This document shows positions 46,357-56,881 of a DNA stretch of 64,000 nucleotides, in pieces. The stretch is taken from the NCBI GenBank assembly GCA_001600095.1, contig BCIX01000002.1:1-64000 (forward strand). Reading direction: 5' to 3'. The notes under the pieces are model-generated. The model was not told the origin of the DNA and searched no databases. It was given only the letters and a program-made list of their open reading frames with translations. Positions within the stretch are counted from its first letter, which is position 1; every line of letters begins with the position of its first letter. The stretch comes from Bullera alba. Lineage: Eukaryota > Basidiomycota > Tremellomycetes > Tremellales > Bulleraceae. The position numbers were made by a program, and so were the translations under genes.

Positions 46357-49300
46357 TTACAGAACACCTTGCCTGCGCCTCCTCATCAGCGCTACACCGC
46401 GGAAGAATGTCTGAGGGGGACTTACGAGTAATACTGGAATGTATCGTACAGCCGGGTGTAGTTGCTTCCCGTAGACGTGACTATCAGTCTCTCGAGATAC
46501 GCGTCCACTGCGGCCGTGGTGAGACCAAGGGCGAATCGCTCTCTAAAGTGCTTTGTAGTTTCCTGCCCAAAGAGCATGAAGCAGTCCAGCCGCGAGTCTA
46601 GCACCGTATCAGATCCACAGTCCATCAGTTTGACGCAGTCGACTCACCCTTCTGCATCAATTCGACAATGGCTACAGCGCGTGATGAGCGAGTGTAGACG
46701 GAGCGACTGGGAGTACTCACTGATCAAGCTGTCAGAGTGCTTCCTTGCCGCTTCGAACCCCTCCTTGAACAGTTTCTTGAATAGCGCGTATCCGGGACTA
46801 TCCAGTCCTCCCATGATGTCAACGTAGTCCAAGGGCATCTTGAATGGCGCCGCCTCGAAGCCCATGTTGCCTCCGGGGGAGTTGGACAGCATGAACCCGA
46901 AATCAATATGGATCAAGTGTCCATCCCGATCGACCAGGATGTTTCCATTATGCCTATCCTTGATTTGTAGGAGGTATGTCACGACGGAGTATCCTTCAAA
47001 GTCTTATCAGCTGGCTTCTGTGCGATGTGTAGCTGGCAAATTCACCTGCTAATGATTTGATGAAGTTCCGCTGAGCTCGCGCGAAGCGACCTGAATCAGG
47101 CTTGCCATATGTCTACCCAGGTCTCGGTCAATACTAGGCATAACACACCAGTCGTTTGCGGCTCACATTGATGAAATGATCCAGCAGGGACACCTTGCCT
47201 ATCGGACCACCCTCTGAGATCCTCTTGGCATACTCCCCCTTTTTGATAGAGTGAACGGAGACCGCATCCGTGATTGTCTCTACCAGACCGGACTCCTCGC
47301 CCGTGATCAAAATCCGGAAGCTACCACCCCATGTCAGCGTAGTCGCATACCCTACAGTATTTTGTTACTTACAATCTGACCCAGCAATCACACGACTCTT
47401 CCTTAAAGATACGGCTGAACCGCTCGATAAGCTGAGTGGCCAGCTGCTCCTGCCGCAGATCCGTCCCCGTCTTGACAATGACCGAGATGACCTAGATCGC
47501 GACATCAGCGCGCATTCACATGATCCTACTCATACCACTCACGTCCCAATTGACCAAGTGGCCCCATGGCGAGGCTGCCCTGATCCTGGTCTTCTTCGCG
47601 ATCCAGGACTCTTTGAACACAGCAGCTGAGAATCGTCAATATCCAACGTAAGCCTTTCAGCCTGACCCCCGCGACTCACCCGATGGATCCGCCTTGTTCA
47701 ACTCTCGCCTTACTATACCCTCATCTTCGGCCGTTTGCTCTCCACCCTCATCTGCTTTCTCCTCGACTTCCACGCCTTCAGGTCGTTCCGTCATTCTAGT
47801 CACCCGCTCCTCCTCGAGAGCCATCATCTCCTCCATGATCTTCTCCCGGATGGCCGCAGCTTGAGCCGCGGCTAGTTTCAACTTTCCTCCAGCAGAACCC
47901 GGCGGTCCTTCGGGACTCGGCTGTGCAGAATCCTGTTTACTGCCCGTGATCCAGCCTGTGCCCGGGATCCAAGACCTCGCAGAGCTTGCACCCGATCCAT
48001 TGGCCTGACCCTCCGGCACGGCAGGCACCAACGAAGCATTCAGCTGAGCCAGCATGACCGCCGCAGTGCGCATCCTCTCCGAATAGTCTTCCAGGGTGAT
48101 AACCCTCTTTGGCGATGTGGCAAAGGAACTGCTGTCATAGGTTGTATTGCCACTAGCATCGGATCGACCAGCCGGGGTGTCATTCACTCCAGGTCCTGGC
48201 GATGGCACCCTTTGCGCCGATAGCGAGTCTGGCGTGAAGGAAGGCTGATGCGGCGTCGAAGCGGGCGAGAAGGAAGAACGGCGGCTCATCGAGCTGTCTA
48301 TACCCCTATCCCAGACGGCCTTGTCAAGGGCCTTGTTCTTGGGCGCAGAGGGAAGCGGGATGGAATCCGACATGTCAGGTAGGACATCCTTGACCGACAA
48401 CTTCGCGCCATAGAGCTGTTCCACCAGGTCCATTTCTTCCATATCGTCGGGTACGATATCTCGGCGCGATGTCGAGTCGACGCTGTCCTGTCGATCTAGC
48501 TTTCTGGTTGGCTCTTCGAGGCCTCGTTTATGGTGGACCGGGGGAACTATATCTGGCATTGCGGCGCCGAAACCTTCTGACCTCAGCTGAGGACTGGGGT
48601 CCAGGATTCCACCCTCCTTTTTCCGCCGCTTCATGTCCTCTTGAACGACGATCTTCTTCAGCAAATCCCTGTTGGCCCTGTTCGACGGTTCAAAGTCCAA
48701 ATCTCCCTCTAGGATCTCCACATGGAGCAAGAACGGGGCTCTTTCCGCAGAGTTGAGCACGACCGAGTCACCGGGTGAGATTCTGACCACTCGGGAATGC
48801 GCCTTTGACTTTTCCGATTTGGGTCGAGCTTTGAGCGGAATGGCAGAGGCTGTTTGACCGCCTTTCTCGTGTGAGTGATCGGCGGCACACCAGAGGGGCA
48901 TACATACCTCTGCTGGGAGGTTGTGGTTGAGCGAGGTGAGCTCGGCTCTGAGGGCAGAAACTCGAGCTGGCTTGGGGATGACCAGGAGGCGATTACTGAT
49001 GTCCTCTAGCAGAAGCAAGAATCTGATCTGACTTCGACAGTAGTGGCTGCGGAGCAATTGTCGTTGCGCCTCCGGGCTGTATGTGGCAAGTAGTGCTTCC
49101 GCTGGTGGCGGTCGGTCCGTAGGATGCAGCCTGCGCAGCGCTGAGGAGTGCTGGTTGCCTTGGGAAGTAGAGAAGTCTGGTACAGAGTAGAACGGCTGGT
49201 GCACGCTTTGGCGAGGTGGGGTGCTAGGTCGAGAGCCGGATGGCGAGGAGGTCTGCCCGAAGGGATCTTCGCCCTTCTGTCGGGGCGACGGGATCGGCGA

Positions 49301-50416
49301 GTCTGATCCGAGGTATGGCGTAGATGCGATTTGTGATGGTATCGGTGATGACAGGTTTGGCGCAGTTGCAGATGGATTCGAGAGGTTGAACGAGGAGGTG
49401 TTGGCGTGTGCGGCATTAGGAAAGCTTCCTCTCTGCTTTCGATTCCGCCTCTTGACATCCTCTTCATCCTCGTCCGAGCTGTCCTCTCTGGGTTTCCTGC
49501 TCCTTGGCAGCTTCTCGGTGTGAACGACTGAAGCTCCACCTTGCTTGTCCACTTCGACCCTAGCTCTCGACTCTCCTTCATCCGTTCTTGGCTTTCGGCC
49601 TTGTATGACAGCCCACTGTCCCGCAATGCCTTGCAACCCCGGCATGGCAGCGCCAGCCAGCATGACTCCAATACCCACCATCGCCGGAGGAACATGCTCG
49701 TTCACCCTAATGATGGGTCGAGGGACGCCATCTCCATAGTCGATGGCGGCGGTTCCGTTTGTCGACTTGAGCGTGCGCATGGTGTGAGAGGCATGGAGAG
49801 CAGCGGTGGAATTCTGAGGAGAGTGAGGTAGAGAGCGGTATGGCGAACGTGAAGGCTCGGGAGGGTCCCCAAAGATGATCTCATGACAGCGATGTAGAAC
49901 CCTCTGGCAGATTAGGAAAGGCCTCGGGTTGGTCTGTCTCGTTGGCGTGAGGTCCCGTAAGGCGGCTTGCATGAACCAAAAGGTCTGGAGAGTCGGCCAG
50001 TTAGTAACGAGGGGAGTGTCCTGGTCTCGGGTGGCGTGAGAGACTCACCAGCATTGCCGAGTGGGTCGACTCTTCGGCTCTGCTGAGGATGAAAGCCTCG
50101 AGAGCGTTCGAAGGGGTCGGGTACGTCAACAGCAAGTGACTACACCGATGATCAGTACGTCCGTAAGCGGGCTGCCGAACGTGGGAGTCGTACATACCAT
50201 ATCTGAGGCCAGTAGAATTCGACTTCCTCGGCCGGCATGCTCTTCATCCTCCAACATAGGTAGTGCGATATGCCTATAGAGTCGGGATACGTCTTGAGAT
50301 AGTGCATCGCGACCGAGATTGAGAAGTATGGCGAGAGGAACAGCCGGAGCCTGTCGGAGAGTCAGTCGGCCATCGTGATGTGAGAACTCGCGGACTTACA
50401 GTAAAGCGTGAGACAT
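46357..50416 (-). CDS. PIK1: Phosphatidylinositol 4-kinase Pik1 (PI4KB type)
   Basis: Twelve exons on the minus strand (46357-46372, 46426-46597, 46648-46671, 46721-46993, 47046-47112, 47167-47320, 47373-47491, 47543-47625, 47680-49984, 50049-50139, 50198-50350, 50400-50416) give 1157 residues. The N-terminus MSHALLLRLFLSPYF with YPDSIGISHYLCWRMK is the lipid-kinase-unique domain of Pik1. A large disordered middle follows. The catalytic domain has SWGHLVNW-like WGHLVNWD, KTGTDLRQEQLATQLI, KDRHNGNILVDRDGHLIHID with DFGF, and the family ending YDTFQYYSQGVL. Pik1 makes PI4P at the Golgi and in the nucleus for secretion. Both terminal coding exons are tiny (17 and 16 nt) and one internal exon is 24 nt; each is required to restore conserved residues. 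Confidence 0.93.
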
Positions 50417-50968
50417 GCTGGGCGATGCTCTGAGAACGAAAGTTACGGCTCGGCGTCAAGAAGTAGTAGGAGAGCCCGGTCTCCGTCCAGTCGAATTGAT
50501 GAGGAAGCCCGTCGTTATCGAGCCAAGTGGACCGATAGCTAATGTCGTTGAATGAACCGCTGAGCCCACATCCGCTCGGCGGTATGCTCTCTAAAGGGAG
50601 ACGAAAGACTTCCGAGCAGTCACCGAACGAGCCAGAACCGAAGAAGTGACACCCGGAGCGACAAGTGGTATGCTATGTGATAGACCGGATACGATGTCAA
50701 CGTTGACTTTGAGCTTGGTTGACGTTGCCCTAAAATGAGGTGATTTTCGCGACAAACCCGACGCGACCGAGTCACAAACTCAACCTGAACTCTATAACAG
50801 TGAGGACGATGCCCGTTGACAGGGACGGTACTGAACGAGAAAGCAGACCGCAGCATATGTGGGAGTAGGACCCATTTATCGGTGTATGATACATATTGAC
50901 ACTGGCTACATTGTCCATAGAGATAAGAGGCGAAGAAGGTACAGGGATCCCCGACAGCAGTCTCCAAA
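50417..50968. other. PIK1 promoter / membrane protein 3' flank
   Basis: Between two minus-strand genes. No gene, repeat or RNA signal. Confidence 0.5.
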
Positions 50969-51745
50969 TCAGTTGCCCCCTTTGAGCGGATGATCATCCT
51001 CGTCGTCTCCTATATCAAAGATCTGATCTGCAGGGGGTATCACCTTCGAGGCCTTCACCCCAGATAACGGCTCGTCGTCATCACTGGCGCTGCTATACTC
51101 GTACTGTTCGGCCCTCTCCACCGGTCCTCGTGCCTTTGCGGAACGACGACCCGACGCAGGTCCGAACCCCGTCGAGGGGCCTTTCGGGGGTGTATACGAT
51201 GGGACCGGGGATGTAGAATTATCCTGGAGAGCTGGGTGAATAGGCAACCGGCCTGCAGAGGGAATAGGCGTTGACGACTGGGAGAGGTCTGGAAGGTCGG
51301 ACAATGCGTGATTTGGCAGCGAGTCTGTAGATGCGTTATTGGCGATAAAGCTATGTGCTGCCGGCTTCGAAATCCATTGCATCAGTTGGAGCTCTCGCAG
51401 AAGCCTAGACTAATATCACTCACCCCGTCGTCATCCATGGACAGCCTGACCGCGGACGGGCGAGACGTCGAGAAGTTCTGCAGACTGTACTGAGCGTCAG
51501 CAATGGCTCGAGGATTCACAGTTGTCACTGAAGAGATGCAAGAAGGAAGTCGTCGATAGAGCTCACCCGAAAGCACCTTGATTCTGTCGCATGCGCCGCC
51601 TCCAGACTATATAACCCCCGGAGGCAACTATCAACAAGAGCAAGAGGAGGAAGTATGATCCTGGGGAGGGCGGATTGGTCGGCGTGTGGGTATCGGGATC
51701 GTCTTGCCGAGATTTCAGTTGGGCGATGTATGGTGTCGGCGACAT
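50969..51745 (-). CDS. Single-pass membrane protein of unknown function
   Basis: Exons 50969-51364, 51424-51484 and 51567-51745 (minus) give 211 residues. A short N-terminus with MSPTPYIAQLKSRQDD is followed by one hydrophobic helix (YFLLLLLLIVASGGYIVWRR, about residues 32-51) and a positive stop (RRRMRQ), so the long tail should face the cytosol. The tail is disordered, Ser/Pro-rich, and ends acidic (DIGDDEDDHPLKGGN). I recognise no family. Exon joins are supported by frame and by GT-AG signals only, so the second intron in particular is less certain. Confidence 0.6.
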
Positions 51746-52135
51746 GGCGAGTGGTAAGCGGGAACAAGTATGGGGATACGACTGGATACGAGCAATAATT
51801 AAATAATGACAGGAATAGAAAGGACAGCTTGTCGAGGAGGTGGTTGACTTTTGGACCAGTAAAGTGGAGGGTCCCGCGGTCCCGCCAGCACTCCAGGCAA
51901 CGCCCAACCTACGTGTGCAGCGATCCTTTCTCCTTCATGTCCTTTGCCTTCAACTATCATACGCGTAAGGGGTAGACTTCCTGGACATGCTAGATTGCTA
52001 TGGACTATGGCTACTGCACTCGTCGCCGGAACGATGTACTCAAGGATTCTTCTACACATCCTCTCTCTCACCACAAGTCATAACTGCATAGCCGACGCCC
52101 AACACCCACTATCTTCCTCTACACATTTCTTCACA
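51746..52135. other. Divergent promoter region
   Basis: Between the single-pass membrane protein (-) and the 112-residue gene (+). An in-frame extension of the downstream ORF reaches 51944, but the ATG at 52136 has the better context. Confidence 0.45.
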
Positions 52136-52474
52136 ATGGCCCTCCTCCCACCTGCCCCGAAGCCCCGTGCACTCTCACCGTTCACATCCTCTAAGAACTT
52201 GTCCACTCTTCCCGCCCCAAGATCACTATCCCGCTCCCGCTTAACCCGCTCACCCTTACCCGGTCTGCTGATCATGTCCGTGGGTCTACTCGGCTTCTCA
52301 GTATCTATCAACAAGCTTCGAAGAGAACTGCGGTCTGTTGAGACTGGCACTGGGATCCCAGTAGAGGTTCCGGTCATGCTGATGACGGGTCAAAATGCTG
52401 GGTCCGGATGGGCCGGTGGGCTCATGTTGTCTGATGCGCTGAACAGGATGTTGAGTAGGCCAAGAAAGGCGTGA
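52136..52474 (+). CDS. Small hypothetical protein, 112 residues
   Basis: A single exon. It begins MALLPPAPKPRALSPF after a pyrimidine-rich leader (context tcacaATGG). The first 45 residues are rich in Ser, Arg and Pro without acidic residues, like a mitochondrial presequence. One hydrophobic segment follows (GLLIMSVGLLGFSVSI, about 43-58), then a soluble tail. It could be a small inner-membrane mitochondrial protein, but no family motif is recognised. Upstream in-frame ATGs exist (51944) and are less likely. Confidence 0.5.
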   Translation: MALLPPAPKPRALSPFTSSKNLSTLPAPRSLSRSRLTRSPLPGLLIMSVGLLGFSVSINKLRRELRSVETGTGIPVEVPVMLMTGQNAGSGWAGGLMLSDALNRMLSRPRKA

Positions 52475-52796
52475 ACTGAATGATGTCACATCAGCCACTC
52501 CATGCGGCCATGCATATGGCTACCCCCTCATGCACTCATGCCTTACATGCCTCTATGTGTAGCCTAGTCCTGACACTGCTCCGCAATGCGGACGTTGTGC
52601 CAACGCCAGCTAGCAGCTGTTGAGCGTTGATCTCGCTATCTAGCCGAGGTTTGAGTCGACCAACGAGATTCATCGCGTTTGCCGACCACCTCCACCTCGA
52701 ACGACCACTTCTATATCGCCGAGTTCTACTCAACCCCGCGTGTCACCACATTGCTCTTGATCCTGCTGCACAACATCCTCGACCGATCTTCTCACC
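52475..52796. other. UGA1 promoter region
   Basis: Short intergenic stretch, plus strand on both sides. Nothing notable. Confidence 0.5.
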
Positions 52797-54846
52797 ATGC
52801 GCCCTCGTCTCAGCAGCCTGCAAATCATAGGGCGCTCGGTCGTGCCCCGAAGATATCTCGCAACACCCGTTTCAACGCTCGACGCAAACCTCCGTCCGAA
52901 TATCATTACTGGCGATGTCCCGGGCCCCAAGGGCAAAGAGGCTAGTACTGGTATCGGCTCGTTCCAAGATCAGAGGACCCATGTCCTAGTATGCGGTGAG
53001 TTCTCTCCACTATCAGCTGACCCATGCGCATTGAAAGCTGAACTTGGTATTAGACTATGTCAAGTCCAAAGGGAATTACCTAGTCGACGTTGATGGGAAC
53101 ACCTTCTTGGACGTCTATGCCCAGATTGCAAGCATTCCCGTCGGGTGAGTGCCCATCAAGAATGAATCCATCACCGAGTCTAGCAGCACACTGATCTCTT
53201 ATCGCAGGTACAACCACCCGGAACTCATCGAACTCGCCAAATCAGACCTCTTTGCAACTCTCGCCATGGCCAGACCCGCCCTCGGTGTCTTCCCTCCCGG
53301 AGAATGGAGACAGATGTGCGGTGGGTAGAGAGGTGGTTTTCGCTTGCTGGAGTGGATGATTGATGATCATCCGATAGAGGACGCCTTCCTGAGCGTCGCA
53401 CCGAAAGGGCTTAACCAGATCTTTACCGCAATGTGCGGTTCGTGCTCGAATGAGAATGCCTTCAAGGCGGCTTTCAGTGAGTGCCAGAGACCCAGCAAGG
53501 CCTTCACTAAGTCCGCCAGTGTCCTACTCTGCGAGACAGGCCGGCGCCATGCCTGCCGATATGACTATCTCCCCCGACGAACTGTCCAGCTGTATGAACA
53601 ACCAAGAACCCGGCTCGCCGAAAATGTCCATATTATCATTCACCTCCGCCTTCCATGGACGACTGTTCGGAAGTTTGAGCGCGACCAGAAGTAAGGCGAT
53701 ACACAAAGTTGGAATCCCGGCCTTCGACTGTGAGTTGGCTCGACAAGCACGCATTCCGTGTCTTCACTCGAAGATGAGCATCGCTTCGTGCTAATCTGCT
53801 TGAAACAGGGCCCGCGGTGGCTTGGCCGAAAGTCAAGTACCCACTAGATGCCCACGCGCAGGAGAACCAGGAAGCCGAGAGCAAAACCCTTCAAGAGGTC
53901 GAGCAGACAATCAATGAGTGGTCAGTTTCGCCTTAGTGAGATTATGAGCTGGCGCTTATTGTGATGCAGGAAGACGAAGAGCCCCGTGGCAGCTATTATC
54001 ATCGAGCCCATCGCCTCGGAGGGCGGTGATGTACATGCGTCCCCGGCTTTCTTCCGGGGCCTGAGGGAGTTGTGTGAGAAGCTCAGAGTGGCTTTCATCG
54101 TCGGTACGTCGGGCTCTCAATCATCATGGTTTCAGTAGCTGACCAACCGCGGTAGACGAGGTACAGACTGGAGTCGGAGCCACGGGAACGTTCTGGGCAC
54201 ACGAGAAGTGGAACTTGTCCACCCCTCCCGACTTTGTGACCTTTTCGAAGAAGATGCAAGCTGCGGGTTTCTACCATAACATCGACACGAGGGCATCTCA
54301 AGCGTACCGAAACTTTGTGAGTCCATGCCCCTCCACCATCCACTATACTCTGATTCCACCGACAAAGCGTGTCCGCTAGAATTGCTGCTGATCTCGGCCC
54401 AGAACACATGGATGGGCGACCCTATTCGAGCGCTACAGGCAGCCAAACAAATTGAGATCATTCAGAAACACGATTTGGTCTCCCACACCGCGTCCATTGG
54501 TGCCGAGCTGTACAAAGATCTAGAGGCCTTGGCGGATGGTAAAGCCTCGGGGAAGATGTTGAATCTGAGGGGTAAATCCCAAGGAACTTTTATTGCCTGG
54601 GACATGCCCAGTCCTGGCGACAGGGACGCGTTCCTCAGGGAGATGAGGAAGAGGGGTATCAACATGGCCGGTGTGAGTCACTCCCCTGCTGCGACTTTTT
54701 CGGGTGGGATGGGGACGGATAGGATGCTGATTCGATGACGATAGTGCGGAGACGCGGCGGTTAGGTTGAGACCGATGTTGATCTTTGGGGACAAGCAAAA
54801 GTCAGAGTTGATCGGTCATGCGGAGGAAGTACTGTCGGCGATGTGA
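52797..54846 (+). CDS. UGA1: 4-aminobutyrate aminotransferase (GABA transaminase)
   Basis: Ten exons (52797-52995, 53054-53144, 53208-53320, 53378-53476, 53520-53729, 53809-53920, 53970-54103, 54156-54316, 54403-54672, 54745-54846) give 496 residues. The start [20 protein letters not shown] looks like a mitochondrial presequence. Class-III aminotransferase landmarks are [85 protein letters not shown] and the PLP lysine in [12 protein letters not shown]. It transfers the amino group of GABA to 2-oxoglutarate, giving succinate semialdehyde, in GABA use and the GABA shunt. Start and all splice phases agree with the family alignment. No anomalies. Confidence 0.94.
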
Positions 54847-55315
54847 AGTGGTTGTATAGGTGGGATCCAGGGGTCGGGCATGTTGTGTATAATGCAAGTG
54901 ATGAATGGTCAATGCCTTCGTTCCGGACAAACAAGAGGACTGGAGTAGCCCGCTGACTGACAGCTGGACGGAACCTGGGGTGAACGAGAGTCGACGATTG
55001 GTGATTGAAGCTATCCCACAAACCCCTAGCCTCAGCCTACCTCTAACACGTTTGACATCGAGTCAGTAGGCATCCTTGGATGTACAGTCTTGAAGATCCT
55101 TTGATGATGTTTCCTTCCTGAGGCGTTTGAGACATCCGACTCTTTGGCAGAGGTTATATACGTACTCGCACAGTGAGTGCATACTCTCTCATCACCATCT
55201 CCCTGCTCCCTGCTCCATCGCCATCTACATCTCACCCCTCTCTCCCCCCAGTACTCCACGGCCGCCCTTCACACCACCTCGCTCCATCCCCTCAACTGTC
55301 AACAAGCCATCCAAC
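54847..55315. other. Tandem intergenic region
   Basis: UGA1 3' flank and promoter of the next gene, with a pyrimidine-rich leader directly before 55316. No other signal. Confidence 0.5.
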
Positions 55316-55930
55316 ATGCCATTCATCTCTGACAAGTCGGTCCAGCCGCTCTCCCTCACCCAGCTGAAGGGTCTCGCTGCCTTGGTTGCCCCTGACCCTG
55401 TCACCCACGGCAACATCACTGCCCAATTGATTGTCAAGGATGAAACCGGATCACCCGGTGACGCTGAGGCGGACGTGGGAGACGACATCAAATATCGATT
55501 GAGCATCCCCACCCGCTGGTGTCCACCGGTTCATGACGACGACGGGTTTCTGTGCGAAGACATCAACCCCTTTGACCGGATCTTGCTCCTACCACCAATC
55601 TCAGGCTCAGGGGCCACTCCCACTCCAGACTCCGAGATCAACCTCCTCGACATGGTCCAGCCAACTCCAACGCACCAACTCGCTGAGAACGGAGATCGCA
55701 AGGTGATCGTCCTGCCGCGAAGGGTGCCGGTGACTGCGGCAGGGTCGAAATTGCTCTTCAGGTTGGGAGGAGAGGTTCTCCTTTTCACCAAGAGCCTGAT
55801 TGTCGGCGCAACGAAATTGGGTGCGGTGTTTAGTCTGAAGGAGGCAGTGATCGAGGATGTGAAGGCGTTTGAGAAGGGCGCTGGGTGTGTTGTCCATTTG
55901 GACTTCATCTTCAGGCCAGATGTCAGCTAG
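55316..55930 (+). CDS. Unrecognised protein, 204 residues
   Basis: A single exon starting MPFISDKSVQPLSLTQLKGL after a long C/T-rich leader typical of well-expressed fungal genes. No signal peptide. There are no clear membrane helices; the most hydrophobic stretch is KLLFRLGGEVLLFTKSLIVG near 145-165. The pattern suggests a strand-rich globular protein, with an acidic middle and the ending CVVHLDFIFRPDVS. I do not recognise a family. The intronless structure recalls the paralog pair at 43858-45824, and the strand-like ending is loosely similar, but this is too weak to call homology. Confidence 0.6.
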   Translation: MPFISDKSVQPLSLTQLKGLAALVAPDPVTHGNITAQLIVKDETGSPGDAEADVGDDIKYRLSIPTRWCPPVHDDDGFLCEDINPFDRILLLPPISGSGATPTPDSEINLLDMVQPTPTHQLAENGDRKVIVLPRRVPVTAAGSKLLFRLGGEVLLFTKSLIVGATKLGAVFSLKEAVIEDVKAFEKGAGCVVHLDFIFRPDVS

Positions 55931-56437
55931 GCATCCAGTGGATAGGGTGCCGTGTGAATTTTGAACAGATTTCCCCTCTTCATATCAGCATTGTCGACAT
56001 CTCCCTCCGCAGAGGTACTGTGTATGAATCGTCGTATCATTATGTCACGCAGCAGATCGCGAGAAACTCTCCAGGAAACGCAAAGTTTGGCGGCAGGAAT
56101 ACATTCTAGGTCCGGTTCGAAGCAGAGGACACCTGAGGCCTGAAGCTCTGTCAGCAAAAGTCCTACTCCCGTCGTAGCCCTCGCGTTGGATCAGATCCCT
56201 ATTTCGGGCGCCCTTGGTTCTCCGTCCTGGCAGTCCTCGGACCGCTGGGCTTAAGGATGACATTGAAGCGAAATCATCGTGTCCAGGAAGGGTGGGGAAG
56301 GAAGGGAAGGTATCGGCTCAGTCGGCCAGAGGTTCACTCACAAGGACTAAATATGACCGATGGGTCTCCGTTTCGGTGAGAAGGCTTTGACGCTTCTGAC
56401 CTTCACCCATGCCTCTCCTCGCCTGAGTACGGTATAT

Positions 56438-56454
56438 AGTACGGCAGCCGTACT
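56438..56454. repeat. Perfect 17-bp inverted repeat
   Basis: Arms agtacggc and gccgtact around a single a. It directly follows a tatata motif and is separated by four bases from a second inverted repeat. Confidence 0.8.
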
Positions 56455-56458
56455 TGAG

Positions 56459-56480
56459 CTTGAGTTGAGCGCAACTCAAG
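56459..56480. repeat. Inverted repeat, 9-bp arms with 4-nt loop
   Basis: Arms cttgagttg and caactcaag around agcg; could form a small hairpin in RNA or serve as a dimer site in DNA. A third ctcaag follows within ten bases. Confidence 0.75.
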
Positions 56481-56881
56481 TTCTGCTCAAGATGCTCGTT
56501 CGCATCCAGCCCGCTGCACTGGTCGGAGAAGGCCGAACCGGCGTTTCGGCGTTATCTCCGCACTCTTACCCTTGTGGCGCTCCGGATAAGGGCGTGTCCC
56601 TCCCCGCTCGTCATAGCTGACAAGAACCTCGCACACGCTGCAACGGGATGATGGTGTTGTTGCTCATCCTCGACACGCCGTCAATCGTACATCATCCATC
56701 ACGCCTAGGAGCATCGCCTTCGGAACCGTCATCACCATCATTAGCCCTCTAACGAAGTCGCTATAGAGAGAAAACAAAAGCTCGCGACGGATTACCAACC
56801 CATACACGACTGCTAGAGATAAGTGTCGACCGATCACGGTACAATCGCGCATCAGCTAGCAACGCTTGAACTTGACTCACT

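Larger units (their letters stand above)
55931..56881. other. Intergenic region with paired inverted repeats
   Basis: Almost 1 kb between the unknown gene and SCS2. A TATA-like gtatata lies at about 56432 and two adjacent inverted repeats lie at 56438-56480. No coding frame is supported. A small noncoding transcript is possible but not shown. Confidence 0.5.
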
